The notes under the pieces are model-generated. The model searched no databases, was not told the DNA's origin, and was given only the letters and a program-made list of their open reading frames with translations. Below are positions 32,767-42,479 of a stretch of 64,000 nt of DNA, in pieces. The position numbers and the translations under genes are program-made. The DNA is from Planktothrix paucivesiculata PCC 9631 (GTDB lineage Bacteria; Cyanobacteriota; Cyanobacteriia; Cyanobacteriales; Microcoleaceae), in assembly GCF_900009265.2 (NCBI RefSeq), contig NZ_LR735008.1, positions 109,936-173,935 of the forward strand, in the 5' to 3' direction. The first letter of the stretch is position 1. The number at the start of each line of letters is the position of its first letter.

Positions 32767-35700
32767 TTATCTTGATTGAATTTTTCGCGGAAACTTTTTT
32801 CCTGGTGTTTGACGGCTGCTAAAAGTTCAGCATTTTGTAATATTACCCCAACTTGATTATTAAAAACTTGCATATATTTCTGATCATTACTATCAAAACT
32901 GACTCGAAATGCTTCGGGAACTTCCGTATCATAACTTAATACTTGATCATCATCTTCAACGGGTTTCTTTTTATTAACTAATTGAGTCACACCAATTAAC
33001 TCACCATCGGGGTTCCAAACAGGCATACACAATAAACTACAGGTACGATATCCCGTTTTCTGATCGGTTTTTTTAGCCGTTTCCGAGTCAGGATAATCAT
33101 ATAAATCAAAGGGAATATTTAAAGAAACTCCCATTTCCGCAACTTTTCCCGCATACCCTTGACCCACTTGAATTCTAATTTCATGCTCGGAACCATCATT
33201 AAAAGTAATTTTAGTCCAAAGTTGATTATTTTGCCGATCTAATAACCATAATGTACTGCGATCTGCCATCATTAAATCCTTGGCGGCAGCCATAACTCGT
33301 TTGAGAATTTCATCAAGTTCTAAACTACTTTGGCTCACAGAACGAGTCGCGGCCATTAGAGCGGCTGCAACTCTTTGTCCTCTGGCGGTTTTATGATAGG
33401 AACAAAAACTTTCTAAAATCATCCGAATTAAGGGAGCATTTTCTAAAAATTGTTGTTCATCATCACTGGTAAATCCTTGATGATCGATTTTTTCTGATAA
33501 GGGAAGACTGCGATCGCATCCTGATTTTAACTTATTAATCGCTTGCACAACCGTCACTAAAATCCCCTGTTCATTTAATAACGGAAAAGCCAACATTGAA
33601 TAAGTTCGATAACCATTTTTCTGATCCTGTTCTTGAGCAGTTTTTGATCTAGGATCATCATAAAAATCATAGGGAATATTCACGACTTTTTTTAATCTAG
33701 CGACTTCTCCCACAATCCCTTTATCGGCCGGAACTCGAATTTCTAAAGGACAATTTTCTTCACTTTCAGCAATCATTGACCAAAATTCATTCCGTTCTTC
33801 ATCTAACATAAAAATAGTTGTGCGATCTGCATTTAATAACTTTCCGGTTTTCAAGGTAATTGACCGTAATGTGGCATCTAAAATTTCATCAAACCCCTGT
33901 CCATCCATAACTTGATTTAACATGGCTAAGGTTTGGCTAATCACGCCTTGGGGAGTATTTTCGGCGTGTTGTTTCATCGCTTCATATTGTCTGGCATTAT
34001 ATAAAGCCACCCCGACTTGGGAATTAAAAATCTGCATATATTTTTGACTATTAGCATCAAAACTTGCTTCAAAACATTCCGGTGCTGTCGGCCAATCATC
34101 GGGTTCATATTCGGGAAATTCACCCTGTTTGCGCCTATTAATTAATTGAGTTACACCAATTAATTCACCATCGGGATTCCAAACAGGCATACACAATAAA
34201 CTACAGGTACGATATCCGGTTTTTTGATCGGTTTTTTGCGATATTTCCGAATCAGGATGAGCATATAAATCAAAGGGAATATTTAAAGTATTTCCCGTTT
34301 CTGCAACTTTTCCCGCAAATCCTTGTCCGATTTTTAATCGCAGTTCTCGAATAGATCCGTCTTCAAAGGGAATTTGTGTCCAAAGTTCCTGGGTAATTTT
34401 ATCTAATAACCATAGGGTACTTCGATCCGCATTCATCAATTTTTTAGCAGCTTTCATCACCCGTTGAATAATTTCTTCACAGTCTAAACTACTTTGATGA
34501 ACTGTTCTAGTGGCTTCTGTTAAGGCTTCAGATGCTTGTATTTTTTGGGTTAGTTTATAACTTTCATAACAGCTTGTCAAAATGCGTTGTAAACCGGGGG
34601 CATATTGTGAAAATTGCTGAGGTTCGATTTCAGTAAATCCAGCTTTATCAATTTTATCTTGAAAAGAATCGGCGGAAAAATGATTTTTTTTAAGTTTATT
34701 CACTAAATGAACAAAAGCAAAAATTGTTTGATGATCTTCTCCCAGAGGAAGGGTTAACTGATTATAAATTTGATACCCAATTCTAGGATTTTGGGTTTGG
34801 GCAAAAATCGAATACCAATCCGCAGAATAATCTGAAGTCGTGGGAATCGCTTTTTTATAAATCGTAACTCGTCCGGCGGTTTGATTATTAGCTAAAATTG
34901 AAATTTTTGTGGTTTGATTTCCGGTGAATCGGGTACTAATTGACCAAATTTCGTTTTTATCTTTATCAATAAAATAAATCGTCATCCGATCCACACACAT
35001 TAATTCTACCAGTTTTAAGGCAATTGAACCTAAAATTTCACTTAAAATATCATCAAATTCTTTCCCTTCCATTTCTCGCAACATGGACAGGAGTTTTTGT
35101 TCTTTTTCCGCAATAATTTGATTAAAACTTGGTTCTTGACTCGCTAGGGTTTTTTGTAACCAATTTTCGTTAAAAACCGTTTCATAAATTCGGTTATAGA
35201 CTTTTAAATCGGTTCCCTGTTTAACCACTAATCCCGATAATCGCAGTTCCATTTGTTCCACAGTAATATCCGTAGGAATACTACCTTTTCGCAAAATATT
35301 TTGATATAAAGTTAAGCGAGATGTAATCCGATTATCGGCTTTTAGAATCCGATCTCGAATGGTTTTTAAATGGGGAGGTTCATCTTGAGATTCCCAATTT
35401 TCAATAAAACGGGTATGGATTAACTGTTCAACCCAACTCTGCACTTGAGAACTAGGAATATCCAAATATTGAGTATTTTCAATCACTTTTTGATGAATTA
35501 GATAACAGAGTTTTTGAGTTAAAAAAGGTTGTCCTCCTGTCCAGTCTAAAATAGTTTTTAGGACTAATTCAGGCTGACTAATTTTCCCGATTAATCCATT
35601 AATTAAGGGTTGCACTTCTTGATAACAAAATCCATTCAGTTGAATGGGACGACCGATATTAAAAGGGTTACAGCTTTTATCCTGCATTAAATCATTGGGT

Positions 35701-36242
35701 GTGGCGACCCCTAATAAGGCAAAAGTTAATAAGGGATATTCGTCACAAGTTCTAATAAATGCAAAGAAATCATCCACACAAAAATTTAGGCTAAGAATAC
35801 TATCAACTTCATCAATAAAAATAATAATCGGTTGTTGAATACAGTCTAATAATACCTGTTCAATTAACTCGCTTAACCGTTGAATGGGGGGTAAAAATTC
35901 TCGTTCTTGTAACCAAGCTTTTAAATGAATGGGAAGCCGAAAACTGGTGACTAAACGCCTCATAATTCCCGCATACCATTGATCGGGTGTAATATCTTGG
36001 GAACCAATTTTTGTTAAATCTACCGCCGCACAAGCAAAACCTTCATCTTGTAGTTGATGTAAAGTTCTGACTCGTAAACTGGTTTTTCCCATTTGACGCG
36101 CATTCAAAACATAACAAAATTCTCCCGCTTTTAAGGCTTCATATAAGTCCCTGTCGGCTTGTCGAATTACATAACTAGGAGTATCTAAAGATAGATGTCC
36201 ACCGACTTTATAATGATAGGTTGGAATAGAGGTTAAATTCAT
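32736..36242 (-). CDS. AAA-like NTPase with four GAF domains
   Basis: A 1168-residue soluble protein. The N-terminal 350 residues are an AAA-like ATPase (AAA_35 type): Walker [10 protein letters not shown] (47-55) and Walker [10 protein letters not shown] (about 139-147), then a winged-helix-like lid. Four GAF domains follow (starting near residues 385, 585, 790 and 975). GAF1 resembles GAF3 and GAF2 resembles GAF4 (both with [19 protein letters not shown]), so a GAF pair was duplicated. There is no kinase, cyclase or receiver, so output must be by the ATPase or by protein contact. It starts 17 bp after the TIR-AAA gene, so the two form an operon. The last ten residues are encoded by heptamer repeat DNA. 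GAF ligand unknown. Confidence 0.85.
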   Translation of the reverse strand: MNLTSIPTYHYKVGGHLSLDTPSYVIRQADRDLYEALKAGEFCYVLNARQMGKTSLRVRTLHQLQDEGFACAAVDLTKIGSQDITPDQWYAGIMRRLVTSFRLPIHLKAWLQEREFLPPIQRLSELIEQVLLDCIQQPIIIFIDEVDSILSLNFCVDDFFAFIRTCDEYPLLTFALLGVATPNDLMQDKSCNPFNIGRPIQLNGFCYQEVQPLINGLIGKISQPELVLKTILDWTGGQPFLTQKLCYLIHQKVIENTQYLDIPSSQVQSWVEQLIHTRFIENWESQDEPPHLKTIRDRILKADNRITSRLTLYQNILRKGSIPTDITVEQMELRLSGLVVKQGTDLKVYNRIYETVFNENWLQKTLASQEPSFNQIIAEKEQKLLSMLREMEGKEFDDILSEILGSIALKLVELMCVDRMTIYFIDKDKNEIWSISTRFTGNQTTKISILANNQTAGRVTIYKKAIPTTSDYSADWYSIFAQTQNPRIGYQIYNQLTLPLGEDHQTIFAFVHLVNKLKKNHFSADSFQDKIDKAGFTEIEPQQFSQYAPGLQRILTSCYESYKLTQKIQASEALTEATRTVHQSSLDCEEIIQRVMKAAKKLMNADRSTLWLLDKITQELWTQIPFEDGSIRELRLKIGQGFAGKVAETGNTLNIPFDLYAHPDSEISQKTDQKTGYRTCSLLCMPVWNPDGELIGVTQLINRRKQGEFPEYEPDDWPTAPECFEASFDANSQKYMQIFNSQVGVALYNARQYEAMKQHAENTPQGVISQTLAMLNQVMDGQGFDEILDATLRSITLKTGKLLNADRTTIFMLDEERNEFWSMIAESEENCPLEIRVPADKGIVGEVARLKKVVNIPYDFYDDPRSKTAQEQDQKNGYRTYSMLAFPLLNEQGILVTVVQAINKLKSGCDRSLPLSEKIDHQGFTSDDEQQFLENAPLIRMILESFCSYHKTARGQRVAAALMAATRSVSQSSLELDEILKRVMAAAKDLMMADRSTLWLLDRQNNQLWTKITFNDGSEHEIRIQVGQGYAGKVAEMGVSLNIPFDLYDYPDSETAKKTDQKTGYRTCSLLCMPVWNPDGELIGVTQLVNKKKPVEDDDQVLSYDTEVPEAFRVSFDSNDQKYMQVFNNQVGVILQNAELLAAVKHQEKSFREKFNQDNREQGTGNRE

Positions 36243-36259
36243 ATAATTTAGGTTAATTA

Positions 36260-38215
36260 TTAGGTTTTACTCATTAAACGATGACCAAAATAGTTTTGAT
36301 AAAGTTCAAAGCGAGGAGTGACTTCATTTCCTTGCAAATGAACTAAACCTAAACTATGTAATTTAAACGCTAAAATTGATTCTAATTCCACAGGTTGAGG
36401 AGAACAAACCACCTGATAAAAAGATTCAGCTAATTCAGGATGTTGTTGTAAATTCCATAAATGTCGGCGGAGATGGTCGCCATAAATTCCGGCTTCTGTT
36501 GGTGCTATTTCTGCGAATTGTTCTAAACTCATGGAATATTGAACTAGATGATAAAGTGCTACTCGAACTAAATAGGGATGTCCACCCACTATTCTCATTA
36601 AAGTTTCGACTTCAATATCTCCCCAATTTAATCCATGTCGGTGTGCTAACTCGTTAACTTGAGTTGCGGTAAATTCGGTTAATTCAATCGGTAAACCGAC
36701 ATTAAATGGAGATTGATTAATGTCTAAAGGAATATAAACTTCTGTGGAATGAACAATTACTAATCGCAGTTTTGCCCAGAGTTCACTATCTCCTCCTCCA
36801 TAGTTAGCTTCTTCATACCAAGCTCGGAGTAAACTAAAGAAATCATCGGCAATATTTGGATATTGAAACACTCGATCTACTTCATCTAATCCTAGGACTA
36901 AAGGAGTATCACTTTCTGATAATAAATAATCCTCAAAATAAGCTGTACAATTATCTTTACTCCCAAATGTATCACTCCAATAATCAGGAACGTGATGGGC
37001 TAATTTTAATTTACGAGTTACCTTAGAACATAACCATTGTAACAGATGATTTAAGTTAGTAAAAATTGATTTATCCGCGTGTTGAAAACTTAAAGGAACC
37101 GTGCGATAACCCTGTTCCCGTCCTTGTTCTAAAATTCGCGCCATCAGTGAAGTTTTTCCCATCTGACGGGGTGCTTTTAAACGAATTAATGCCCCCGGAT
37201 GGGTCATTTCGTGATAACATTGATCTTCATGGGGAACCCGTTTAATATAAAAAACCGATTCTAAACGGACTTGTCCACTGGGTAATTCCGGTTCTGCTAC
37301 GGGAAGGGGAGAGGGAATTTCCGAGGAATAAATGGGTTTAATTGCAAGGGAAAAAACCGAGGATAGTTGATGGGATTCTATTGCTAAATTCGGATGTTCT
37401 TCGAGTTCAGATTCATCCCAATTTAACTGTAAATTTTGGGGCGAAGATTCGGGAATAGATTCTTGCAAAAAACCCAGAATTTCTTGTATAATTAAAGTCG
37501 TATCTTGTTGACCTGTCCAGGTGCGTTGAACAGTTCCCAATAAATAACTTCTTAGATCATGATTTAAGGGTAAATTTGCCGGACAATTCACCCAAATTGG
37601 AATAATTATTGGTAAACGGTGAGAATGAGTATCTTGTAATTCTCGGATTTGACGCAATTCTTCAATCACCATTTCACTAAGGGTTGATTGAGGGGATAAC
37701 AGTAAAATAAAATAGTCACAATGTTTTAATTCTGTATCAATTTCAGCTAAAAAATCTGTTTCCTGTTGATTAATTTGAGAGCGGGTGACTTCCCAAGCGG
37801 CTGAAAATACATGATGTCCAACTTGAATTAAAATCGCTTCTAACTGCTGTGCAAAATTAATATTTAACTCAGTATTTCCGTGACTGATAAATACTCGATA
37901 AGAATGGGGAGAGAGTTGCAGTAGTTCCCCAGGAATTTGACTCAACTGAATACAATCATCTTGGTTTTGATAGCGTGCCACTGCGCCTCTAATCGTTTTT
38001 TTTGTGACTTTTTCTCCAAAAGTTTGAGAGATTTTCTGCCAAAGTTTATAGCCCACATATTTTTCAATATAGCTAGGATTTAAAGGATAAATTTCATGGT
38101 AACTTTTTCCTTCCCAAGAGCCAATAAAAACCTCCCTTTCTAAATCATTGAAATGCTTACCCTGATGTTCAAAAATCAATTGATCAATCCATTCTAATGC
38201 TGCTTTAGCATCCAT
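36260..38215 (-). CDS. HTH-TIR-AAA multidomain protein
   Basis: A 651-residue protein. Residues 1-85 are a helix-turn-helix-like domain ([20 protein letters not shown], then [10 protein letters not shown]) shared with the NB-ARC proteins at 47 and 50 kb. Residues 105-250 form a TIR domain (YRVFISHG, then [12 protein letters not shown] and EMVIEEL; Glu186 is in the place of the NADase glutamate). Residues 315-650 are an AAA_35-type ATPase with Walker [10 protein letters not shown] (348-356) and Walker [10 protein letters not shown] (439-447). TIR domains in bacteria often cleave NAD or make cyclic nucleotides in antiviral signalling. It is the first gene of an operon with the AAA-GAF protein. 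Confidence 0.85.
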   Translation of the reverse strand: MDAKAALEWIDQLIFEHQGKHFNDLEREVFIGSWEGKSYHEIYPLNPSYIEKYVGYKLWQKISQTFGEKVTKKTIRGAVARYQNQDDCIQLSQIPGELLQLSPHSYRVFISHGNTELNINFAQQLEAILIQVGHHVFSAAWEVTRSQINQQETDFLAEIDTELKHCDYFILLLSPQSTLSEMVIEELRQIRELQDTHSHRLPIIIPIWVNCPANLPLNHDLRSYLLGTVQRTWTGQQDTTLIIQEILGFLQESIPESSPQNLQLNWDESELEEHPNLAIESHQLSSVFSLAIKPIYSSEIPSPLPVAEPELPSGQVRLESVFYIKRVPHEDQCYHEMTHPGALIRLKAPRQMGKTSLMARILEQGREQGYRTVPLSFQHADKSIFTNLNHLLQWLCSKVTRKLKLAHHVPDYWSDTFGSKDNCTAYFEDYLLSESDTPLVLGLDEVDRVFQYPNIADDFFSLLRAWYEEANYGGGDSELWAKLRLVIVHSTEVYIPLDINQSPFNVGLPIELTEFTATQVNELAHRHGLNWGDIEVETLMRIVGGHPYLVRVALYHLVQYSMSLEQFAEIAPTEAGIYGDHLRRHLWNLQQHPELAESFYQVVCSPQPVELESILAFKLHSLGLVHLQGNEVTPRFELYQNYFGHRLMSKT

Positions 38216-38659
38216 AGTCTAGTTCTAATATATTTAGTTTATTCATAAAAAATACTGTGATCAAACTGATGATGTTACAATTTTAATCAAGATTTTTGCA
38301 CAAACCTCTCCCATCCGTGACCATTATACCCTTTAGGAACAGGTACATTTTAATTATAAGTATTGATTTTGATCCCGGTGTGAGTGAAATCACTGAAAGT
38401 GGATAGAGAATTGTGATAAAAGTCAATCAAATCTTGGTAATTCCTGAATATTTCTGAGGTTTTATGAGGTTTTAAGCAGAGAATTTAGGATAAAATATCA
38501 ATTTAGCCTGGGGGAATTTTACAGGTCGGTAAAAATTTGGCAAAACTAATGAGCTTTTCTGGTTTTCATTCGGTTCAAATTGAATCAAGATATAAGTAAA
38601 TCCATTCTTGATCACAATTGAATGGAAAATCCCCTCTATCTTTAAGGAAAACCCTCTAT
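38216..38659. other. Divergent intergenic region
   Basis: About 440 AT-rich bases between the TIR-AAA operon and the HD-domain gene; both promoters should be here. No repeat of the window's families is present. The ribosome site AAGGAA (about 38644) supports ATG 38660 for the following gene over TTG 38618. Confidence 0.5.
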
Positions 38660-39550
38660 ATGTGCCACCGAACTCAAACTCTGATGATTCAAGACTGCAT
38701 TCATCGTTTATACAGAGGTTACTATCAAGTTTATGGCCAGCAACAACTTGACTATGCAGACTTGATAGTTGAAGTAGCGAACTTTACTTTGCATCGAATT
38801 TTACAAAGTGATGCACCCTACCACAACGTAGAACATACCATTTTAGTCACTTTAACTGGACAAGCAATTTTGCGGGGAAAATATCTGAGTGAAAAAAATG
38901 TTTTTCCTCAAGAGTGGCTCCATACTATTATTGCTTTACTTTGTCACGATATTGGCTATGTTAAAAGCATTTGTCGTGACGATAAAATTGAAGACAGAAT
39001 CTATACGACGGGAAAAAATAGAGAAGTGATTCAACTTCCACCTGACACAACCGATGCTAGTTTAACACCCTATCATGTTGATCGAGGAAAACAGTTTATT
39101 GGAGAATATTTTGAGGGTAATCCCTTGGTTAATACTAACACAATTCAACACTATATTGAGTTAACTCGTTTCCCTGTTCCTAATGATGAAGAACATCGTG
39201 ATACCAGTGATTATCCGGGTTTAATTCGGGCGGCGGATTTAATTGGTCAATTAGCTGATCCCAAATATCTCCATAAAATGCCCGATTTATTTCAAGAGTT
39301 TGAAGAAACCGGATCAAATCGACAGTTTGGCTATCACCATCCTGATCATATTAGACAAGCCTATCCGAATTTCTTTAAAAATATTGTAGCCCAATATATT
39401 CAAACGGGGTTGCATTATTTAAGTTTTACTATAGAGGGAAACCAAATGATCAGTCACTTGTATCAAAATGTTGAATTTGCCACAAAGTATCCCGAAGATA
39501 AACCCATTAATTATTGCCCTATTCCTCCTCAAAGTTCTTCCATTGCTTAA
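38660..39550 (+). CDS. HD-domain phosphohydrolase
   Basis: A 296-residue protein with the HD metal-binding pattern: HNVEHTILV (first His), LCHDIGYVKS (HD pair), and later Asp in GLIRAADLIGQL. HD proteins of this kind are metal-dependent phosphodiesterases or phosphohydrolases acting on nucleotides; some are related to the cyclic nucleotide phosphodiesterases. The spacing between the first His and the HD is that of the PDEase-like group. The start ATG 38660 is chosen because AAGGAA is 10 bases upstream. It diverges from the TIR-AAA operon; whether it degrades a TIR product is only a thought. Confidence 0.8.
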   Translation: MCHRTQTLMIQDCIHRLYRGYYQVYGQQQLDYADLIVEVANFTLHRILQSDAPYHNVEHTILVTLTGQAILRGKYLSEKNVFPQEWLHTIIALLCHDIGYVKSICRDDKIEDRIYTTGKNREVIQLPPDTTDASLTPYHVDRGKQFIGEYFEGNPLVNTNTIQHYIELTRFPVPNDEEHRDTSDYPGLIRAADLIGQLADPKYLHKMPDLFQEFEETGSNRQFGYHHPDHIRQAYPNFFKNIVAQYIQTGLHYLSFTIEGNQMISHLYQNVEFATKYPEDKPINYCPIPPQSSSIA

Positions 39551-39606
39551 AATCATGAAATCTGACCTCTAAGCCAGGAAGGAAACTATATCAACTGAAA
39601 AAATAT

Positions 39607-39930
39607 ATGTTAAAATCATCGACAGTATTGCGTGCAGGATTGGGAACGGGATTATTTTTTACCGTCTGTTTTCTGGCTGTAGGAGATGTGGTACTGACCA
39701 GTGTACAGTTAGGAATTATCTCGGGATGGTGTGTAGGGTGTTTAGTTAAATGGTGGCAAATAGATCAGAAACCAGAATCAACGGAGACTTTTGAAATTGA
39801 AGCCATCACCGATAATCTTTCTGATATTCTAACTAAATCCAAGCTCTTACCCCCTCCATCTAAATTGAATCGGCGTCCCACCGAAGCTACAACCATTTTA
39901 GGTTGGATTTTCAAACGAAATAAAAGCTGA
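39607..39930 (+). CDS. Small membrane protein, hypothetical
   Basis: A 107-residue protein with two hydrophobic segments (about residues 8-28 and 30-48) and a charged cytoplasmic tail (50-107) with a Pro-rich patch (LPPPSKLNRRP). It starts 56 bp after the HD gene and may be cotranscribed with it. No family recognised. Confidence 0.6.
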   Translation: MLKSSTVLRAGLGTGLFFTVCFLAVGDVVLTSVQLGIISGWCVGCLVKWWQIDQKPESTETFEIEAITDNLSDILTKSKLLPPPSKLNRRPTEATTILGWIFKRNKS

Positions 39931-39935
39931 ATAAT

Positions 39936-39982
39936 GGGTAATGGGTAATACTTCGACTTCGCTCAGTAACAGGGTAATGGGT
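39936..39982. repeat. Dispersed repeat block
   Basis: A further copy of the block with TAATGGGTAA, ACTTCGACTTCGCTCAGTAA and CAGGGTAATGGG, in the same orientation as the one at 21566-21610. It follows directly on the stop codon of the small membrane protein gene. Confidence 0.9.
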
Positions 39983-40128
39983 TGATCTCATGCCTGAAGT
40001 TAATTAATAAAATGTTGAATAAATTATTTACTTATCTACAATCAGAAATTACAATTATTGTTAATTTTATCATACAAACCTAGAAATAAATTACAGTTAC
40101 CCATTCTCGCTCTACTAAAAAAAATACT

Positions 40129-40923
40129 ATGTTTCTATTTTTATCTAAACTTTTACCTTTATTTATTTACCCCTTGGGATTAAGTTGTTTATTAATGTTT
40201 GTAGCTCTATTTACCCTGTGGAAATATCCTCGATGGACAGGAGCCGTGATCAGTTGCGCCCTAGTAATTTTATTATTAGCAAGTAGTCGAGGAGTAGCTC
40301 AGTTATTAGTCGGATCTCTGGAATCTCAAAATATTCCCAAGACTGAAATTCCTAATGCTGCGGCGATTGTTGTTTTAGGAGGTGGGACTAAACCCGCTTT
40401 ACCCCCGCGTCCTTGGGTGGATGTCTCGGAAGCGGGCGATCGCATTTTATATGGATCATTATTACATCGTCAGAAAAAAGCCCCTTGGTTAATATTAAGT
40501 GGGGGTAGAATTAATTGGCAAGGCGGGGGTGATCCCGAATCTCAAGATATGGCTAAAATTGCCGAAGTAATGGGTGTTCCTTCCTCCGCAATTTTACAAG
40601 ATCCGACTTCATTAAATACCTATGAAAATGCGGTGAATGTGCAGAGTATTTTAAAAGAAAATAAGATTCAAGGGCCGATTTTATTAGTTACTTCTGCTTT
40701 ACATACTCCGCGATCGCTATTAATTTTTAAGCGTCTAGGAATCGATGTTATACCAGCACCTACGGATTTTCTAATGATTCCTTCTGAAATTAATCAAGCT
40801 CAAAAAACTTGGCAAGGAATTTTACTCAGTTGGATACCCGATACCCTCTCCCTACATCAAACTACCCAAGCTTTAAAAGAATATATTGGATTAGGGGTTT
40901 ATCGGTTTCGAGGTTGGTTATAG
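40129..40923 (+). CDS. YdcF/SanA-family (DUF218) membrane protein
   Basis: A 264-residue protein with two N-terminal membrane helices (about residues 5-27 and 34-57) followed by a DUF218 domain: AAAIVVLGGGTKP, GDRILYGSLLHRQ, LILSGGR, TSLNTYENAVN and VTSALHTPRSLLIF. This is the YdcF/ElyC/SanA fold, connected in Enterobacteria with envelope and peptidoglycan-precursor maintenance; the exact reaction is unknown. A repeat block begins right at the stop codon. Confidence 0.88.
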   Translation: MFLFLSKLLPLFIYPLGLSCLLMFVALFTLWKYPRWTGAVISCALVILLLASSRGVAQLLVGSLESQNIPKTEIPNAAAIVVLGGGTKPALPPRPWVDVSEAGDRILYGSLLHRQKKAPWLILSGGRINWQGGGDPESQDMAKIAEVMGVPSSAILQDPTSLNTYENAVNVQSILKENKIQGPILLVTSALHTPRSLLIFKRLGIDVIPAPTDFLMIPSEINQAQKTWQGILLSWIPDTLSLHQTTQALKEYIGLGVYRFRGWL

Positions 40924-40966
40924 GGAATTACGAATTACGAATTACGAATTACGAATTACGAATTAT
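40924..40966. repeat. AATTACG heptamer array
   Basis: About six AATTACG heptamers follow immediately on the ydcF-like stop codon, and are followed at 40987-41014 by CAACTCTTACACTGATGACTG, a segment seen again near 22838. This is another member of the window's repeat family. Confidence 0.9.
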
Positions 40967-41057
40967 GAATAGGGAAGGGGTAATAAATCAACTCTTACAC
41001 TGATGACTGATAACTGTGTTAAGGTAAAAGCATTCCTTAATCTAGGATTGTGTGATC

Positions 41058-41282
41058 ATGCCATTTGAATGGGAACAGACGGTTAAACAACCCGATCAGG
41101 CTGTGGTAGAAGCGCTCCAAGTCCATCAACTTACCCGTGAATTTCACCAAGAAGTTGAATATCGGGATGAATTTGCTCAATATTGTTCCTGGTATTATCA
41201 GACAGCAGCACGCCACCGTCAAGAACTGGAAAAAATGCGAAGGGATATTAATATTCTCGGTTGGTTTTTAGGTAAAAAATAG
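41058..41282 (+). CDS. Small conserved hypothetical protein
   Basis: A 74-residue soluble, charged protein beginning MPFEWEQTVKQPDQAVVEAL and ending ILGWFLGKK, with an aromatic motif YCSWYYQTAARHR. Start ATG 41058 is preferred to the GTG two codons earlier. It looks like a cyanobacterial family of unknown function. It converges with ftrV across a hairpin. Confidence 0.65.
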   Translation: MPFEWEQTVKQPDQAVVEALQVHQLTREFHQEVEYRDEFAQYCSWYYQTAARHRQELEKMRRDINILGWFLGKK

Positions 41283-41322
41283 GAGACAGGGAGAAATTAT
41301 GGATCAAAATTCTCCGGTCTCC
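41282..41322. terminator. Hairpin between convergent genes
   Basis: GGAGA (41282-41286) and GAGAAT pair with ATTCTC and TCTCC (41318-41322) around a small internal bulge. It sits directly behind the small gene's stop and 13 bases before the ftrV stop on the other strand, so it can serve both. T runs are weak on each side. Confidence 0.6.
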
Positions 41323-41334
41323 TGTCTTCTCAAA

Positions 41335-41559
41335 CTATTGTATCAATTCTAACTCATCTTCTCGAAAATGGGCCTTGAACTTATTCCCAAAATCCACAAC
41401 AATTGGCAAATTCGGGCTAAGGGGTCTTCCCTGCCAATCGGTAATAACAGATACAACATTTCCTTCCAATCCCTTAGCATCGAACTCCTGGTTTCGGTGT
41501 TCGGGATGGACATAAACGACAACAGATGTTTTAACAGAAACGCGATCGCCAGCCTTCAT
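41335..41559 (-). CDS. ftrV: Ferredoxin-thioredoxin reductase, variable chain
   Basis: A 74-residue protein matching the FTR alpha/variable subunit: GDRVSVKTSVVVYVHPEHRN, then GLEGNVVSVITDWQGRPLSP and FKAHFREDELELI. It forms the SH3-like beta barrel that caps the catalytic iron-sulfur subunit and helps ferredoxin-dependent reduction of thioredoxin in the light. The catalytic chain gene ftrC is not in the window, which is normal because the two are often unlinked. Confidence 0.93.
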   Translation of the reverse strand: MKAGDRVSVKTSVVVYVHPEHRNQEFDAKGLEGNVVSVITDWQGRPLSPNLPIVVDFGNKFKAHFREDELELIQ

Positions 41560-41749
41560 AAATTTTAACCTAGTATTTCCTCTCTAACTCCCCGGTAAGA
41601 GTACCTGTAAGTGTTACTGGTAATCTGATCAGACAGTCTTTCTATCTTTGCACAAAATCGCCACAAAACTCCCAGCAAGCCAAGAAAATTTTGATTGGGA
41701 TTTAGGCGGAGAGTCCGATCTTGACAGTGAAGAATAAAGCATACACCCT

Positions 41750-42031
41750 TCAAATCCAATCTTCTTGATCGTTTTTTTTGCCTCGATAAATTTGACCAGT
41801 GGCGTGAATTTCGCGAGTTTTTTCAAATAAAGTGTCGTCGGTATATCCCCAAATTTCTGAGATTCTTTCTAAATTGCTTTGAATATCTTTTGCACCAGGA
41901 AAACCCCGATAGCGAATTTTTAGACGGGCTAATTCTACGAGATTATAGTCCGTTGCTTCTTGCTCTAAAAGGCCAAGAACGATCTTTCGGTCAGTATTGT
42001 ATTGAGGATGTTTTTGTTCTTGAGTTGTCAT
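41750..42031 (-). CDS. DUF3288 family protein
   Basis: A 93-residue soluble protein matching the cyanobacterial DUF3288 family: QKHPQYNTDRKIV, NLVELARLKIRYRGFPGAKD and TLFEKTREIHATGQIYRGK. No function is known. Start is ATG 42031; the longer frame would begin at a TTG inside a HIP1 site. It is divergent from the patX-like gene, leaving about 160 bp between them. Confidence 0.85.
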   Translation of the reverse strand: MTTQEQKHPQYNTDRKIVLGLLEQEATDYNLVELARLKIRYRGFPGAKDIQSNLERISEIWGYTDDTLFEKTREIHATGQIYRGKKNDQEDWI

Positions 42032-42155
42032 AACTAGCGATCGCTTACCCAATTCCTAATCACAAGATTTATCTCTTTAATTTAACACTATTAGAAGACT
42101 CAAAAGCAATCCCGCAAAAGTTTATCTTTTTTACCGGATCAATTTCATCCCACTT

Positions 42156-42181
42156 GTATTAGAGAATGGACACTCTAATAC
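42156..42181. promoter_or_regulatory. Perfect palindrome upstream of the patX-like gene
   Basis: GTATTAGAG (42156-42164) and CTCTAATAC (42173-42181) are a perfect 9-bp inverted repeat with an 8-base centre. It lies between the divergent DUF3288 gene and the likely start at 42193, a natural place for an operator or leader hairpin. The ATG at 42166 falls in its loop, one reason to prefer ATG 42193. The binding protein is unknown. Confidence 0.45.
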
Positions 42182-42192
42182 GGACAACTCTT

Positions 42193-42372
42193 ATGCGAAT
42201 CTACAGCACTATTTTATTATCTACTTTGTTAGTCGCTGCCATGACTCGTCAATATCTTAATCCTGTTAACTATACCTCAGTTTCAAAAGGTGAAAAAGTG
42301 GCTTTTATTGTGACTCAAACCAGTACGGAATTTGATACACAAGGCATTCCTCATCGGGGAAGTGGACGTTAA
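42193..42372 (+). CDS. patX: PatX-like precursor ending in RGSGR
   Basis: A short precursor (59 residues from ATG 42193, 68 from ATG 42166). It begins MRIYSTILLSTLLVAAM, a signal-like hydrophobic helix, has a short polar middle, and ends exactly HRGSGR-stop. RGSGR is the PatS/HetN pentapeptide that binds HetR and blocks heterocyst formation; PatX proteins, found across filamentous cyanobacteria including ones that make no heterocysts, have an N-terminal hydrophobic segment and a C-terminal RG(S/T)GR. That matches this gene well. The peptide would act between or within cells after processing. hetR is not in the window. A hairpin terminator follows, then a second gene with RGDGR near its end. 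Confidence 0.75.
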   Translation: MRIYSTILLSTLLVAAMTRQYLNPVNYTSVSKGEKVAFIVTQTSTEFDTQGIPHRGSGR

Positions 42373-42404
42373 TGATCATGATTAGAAATAGGGAGGAGTG
42401 AGTT

Positions 42405-42437
42405 AAAAACCAAGAGGATAATCCCGATAGGTTTTTT
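42405..42437 (+). terminator. Terminator between patX-like and next gene
   Basis: AAAAACC (42405-42411) pairs with GGTTTTTT (42430-42437), with GGAT-A-ATCC as an inner palindrome. The T run follows the stem. It separates the patX-like gene from the RGDGR gene and would make them distinct transcripts. Confidence 0.6.
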
Positions 42438-42479
42438 AGTATCTGAGACTTACTCCATTTTTTTATCTTTGATCAGGGG

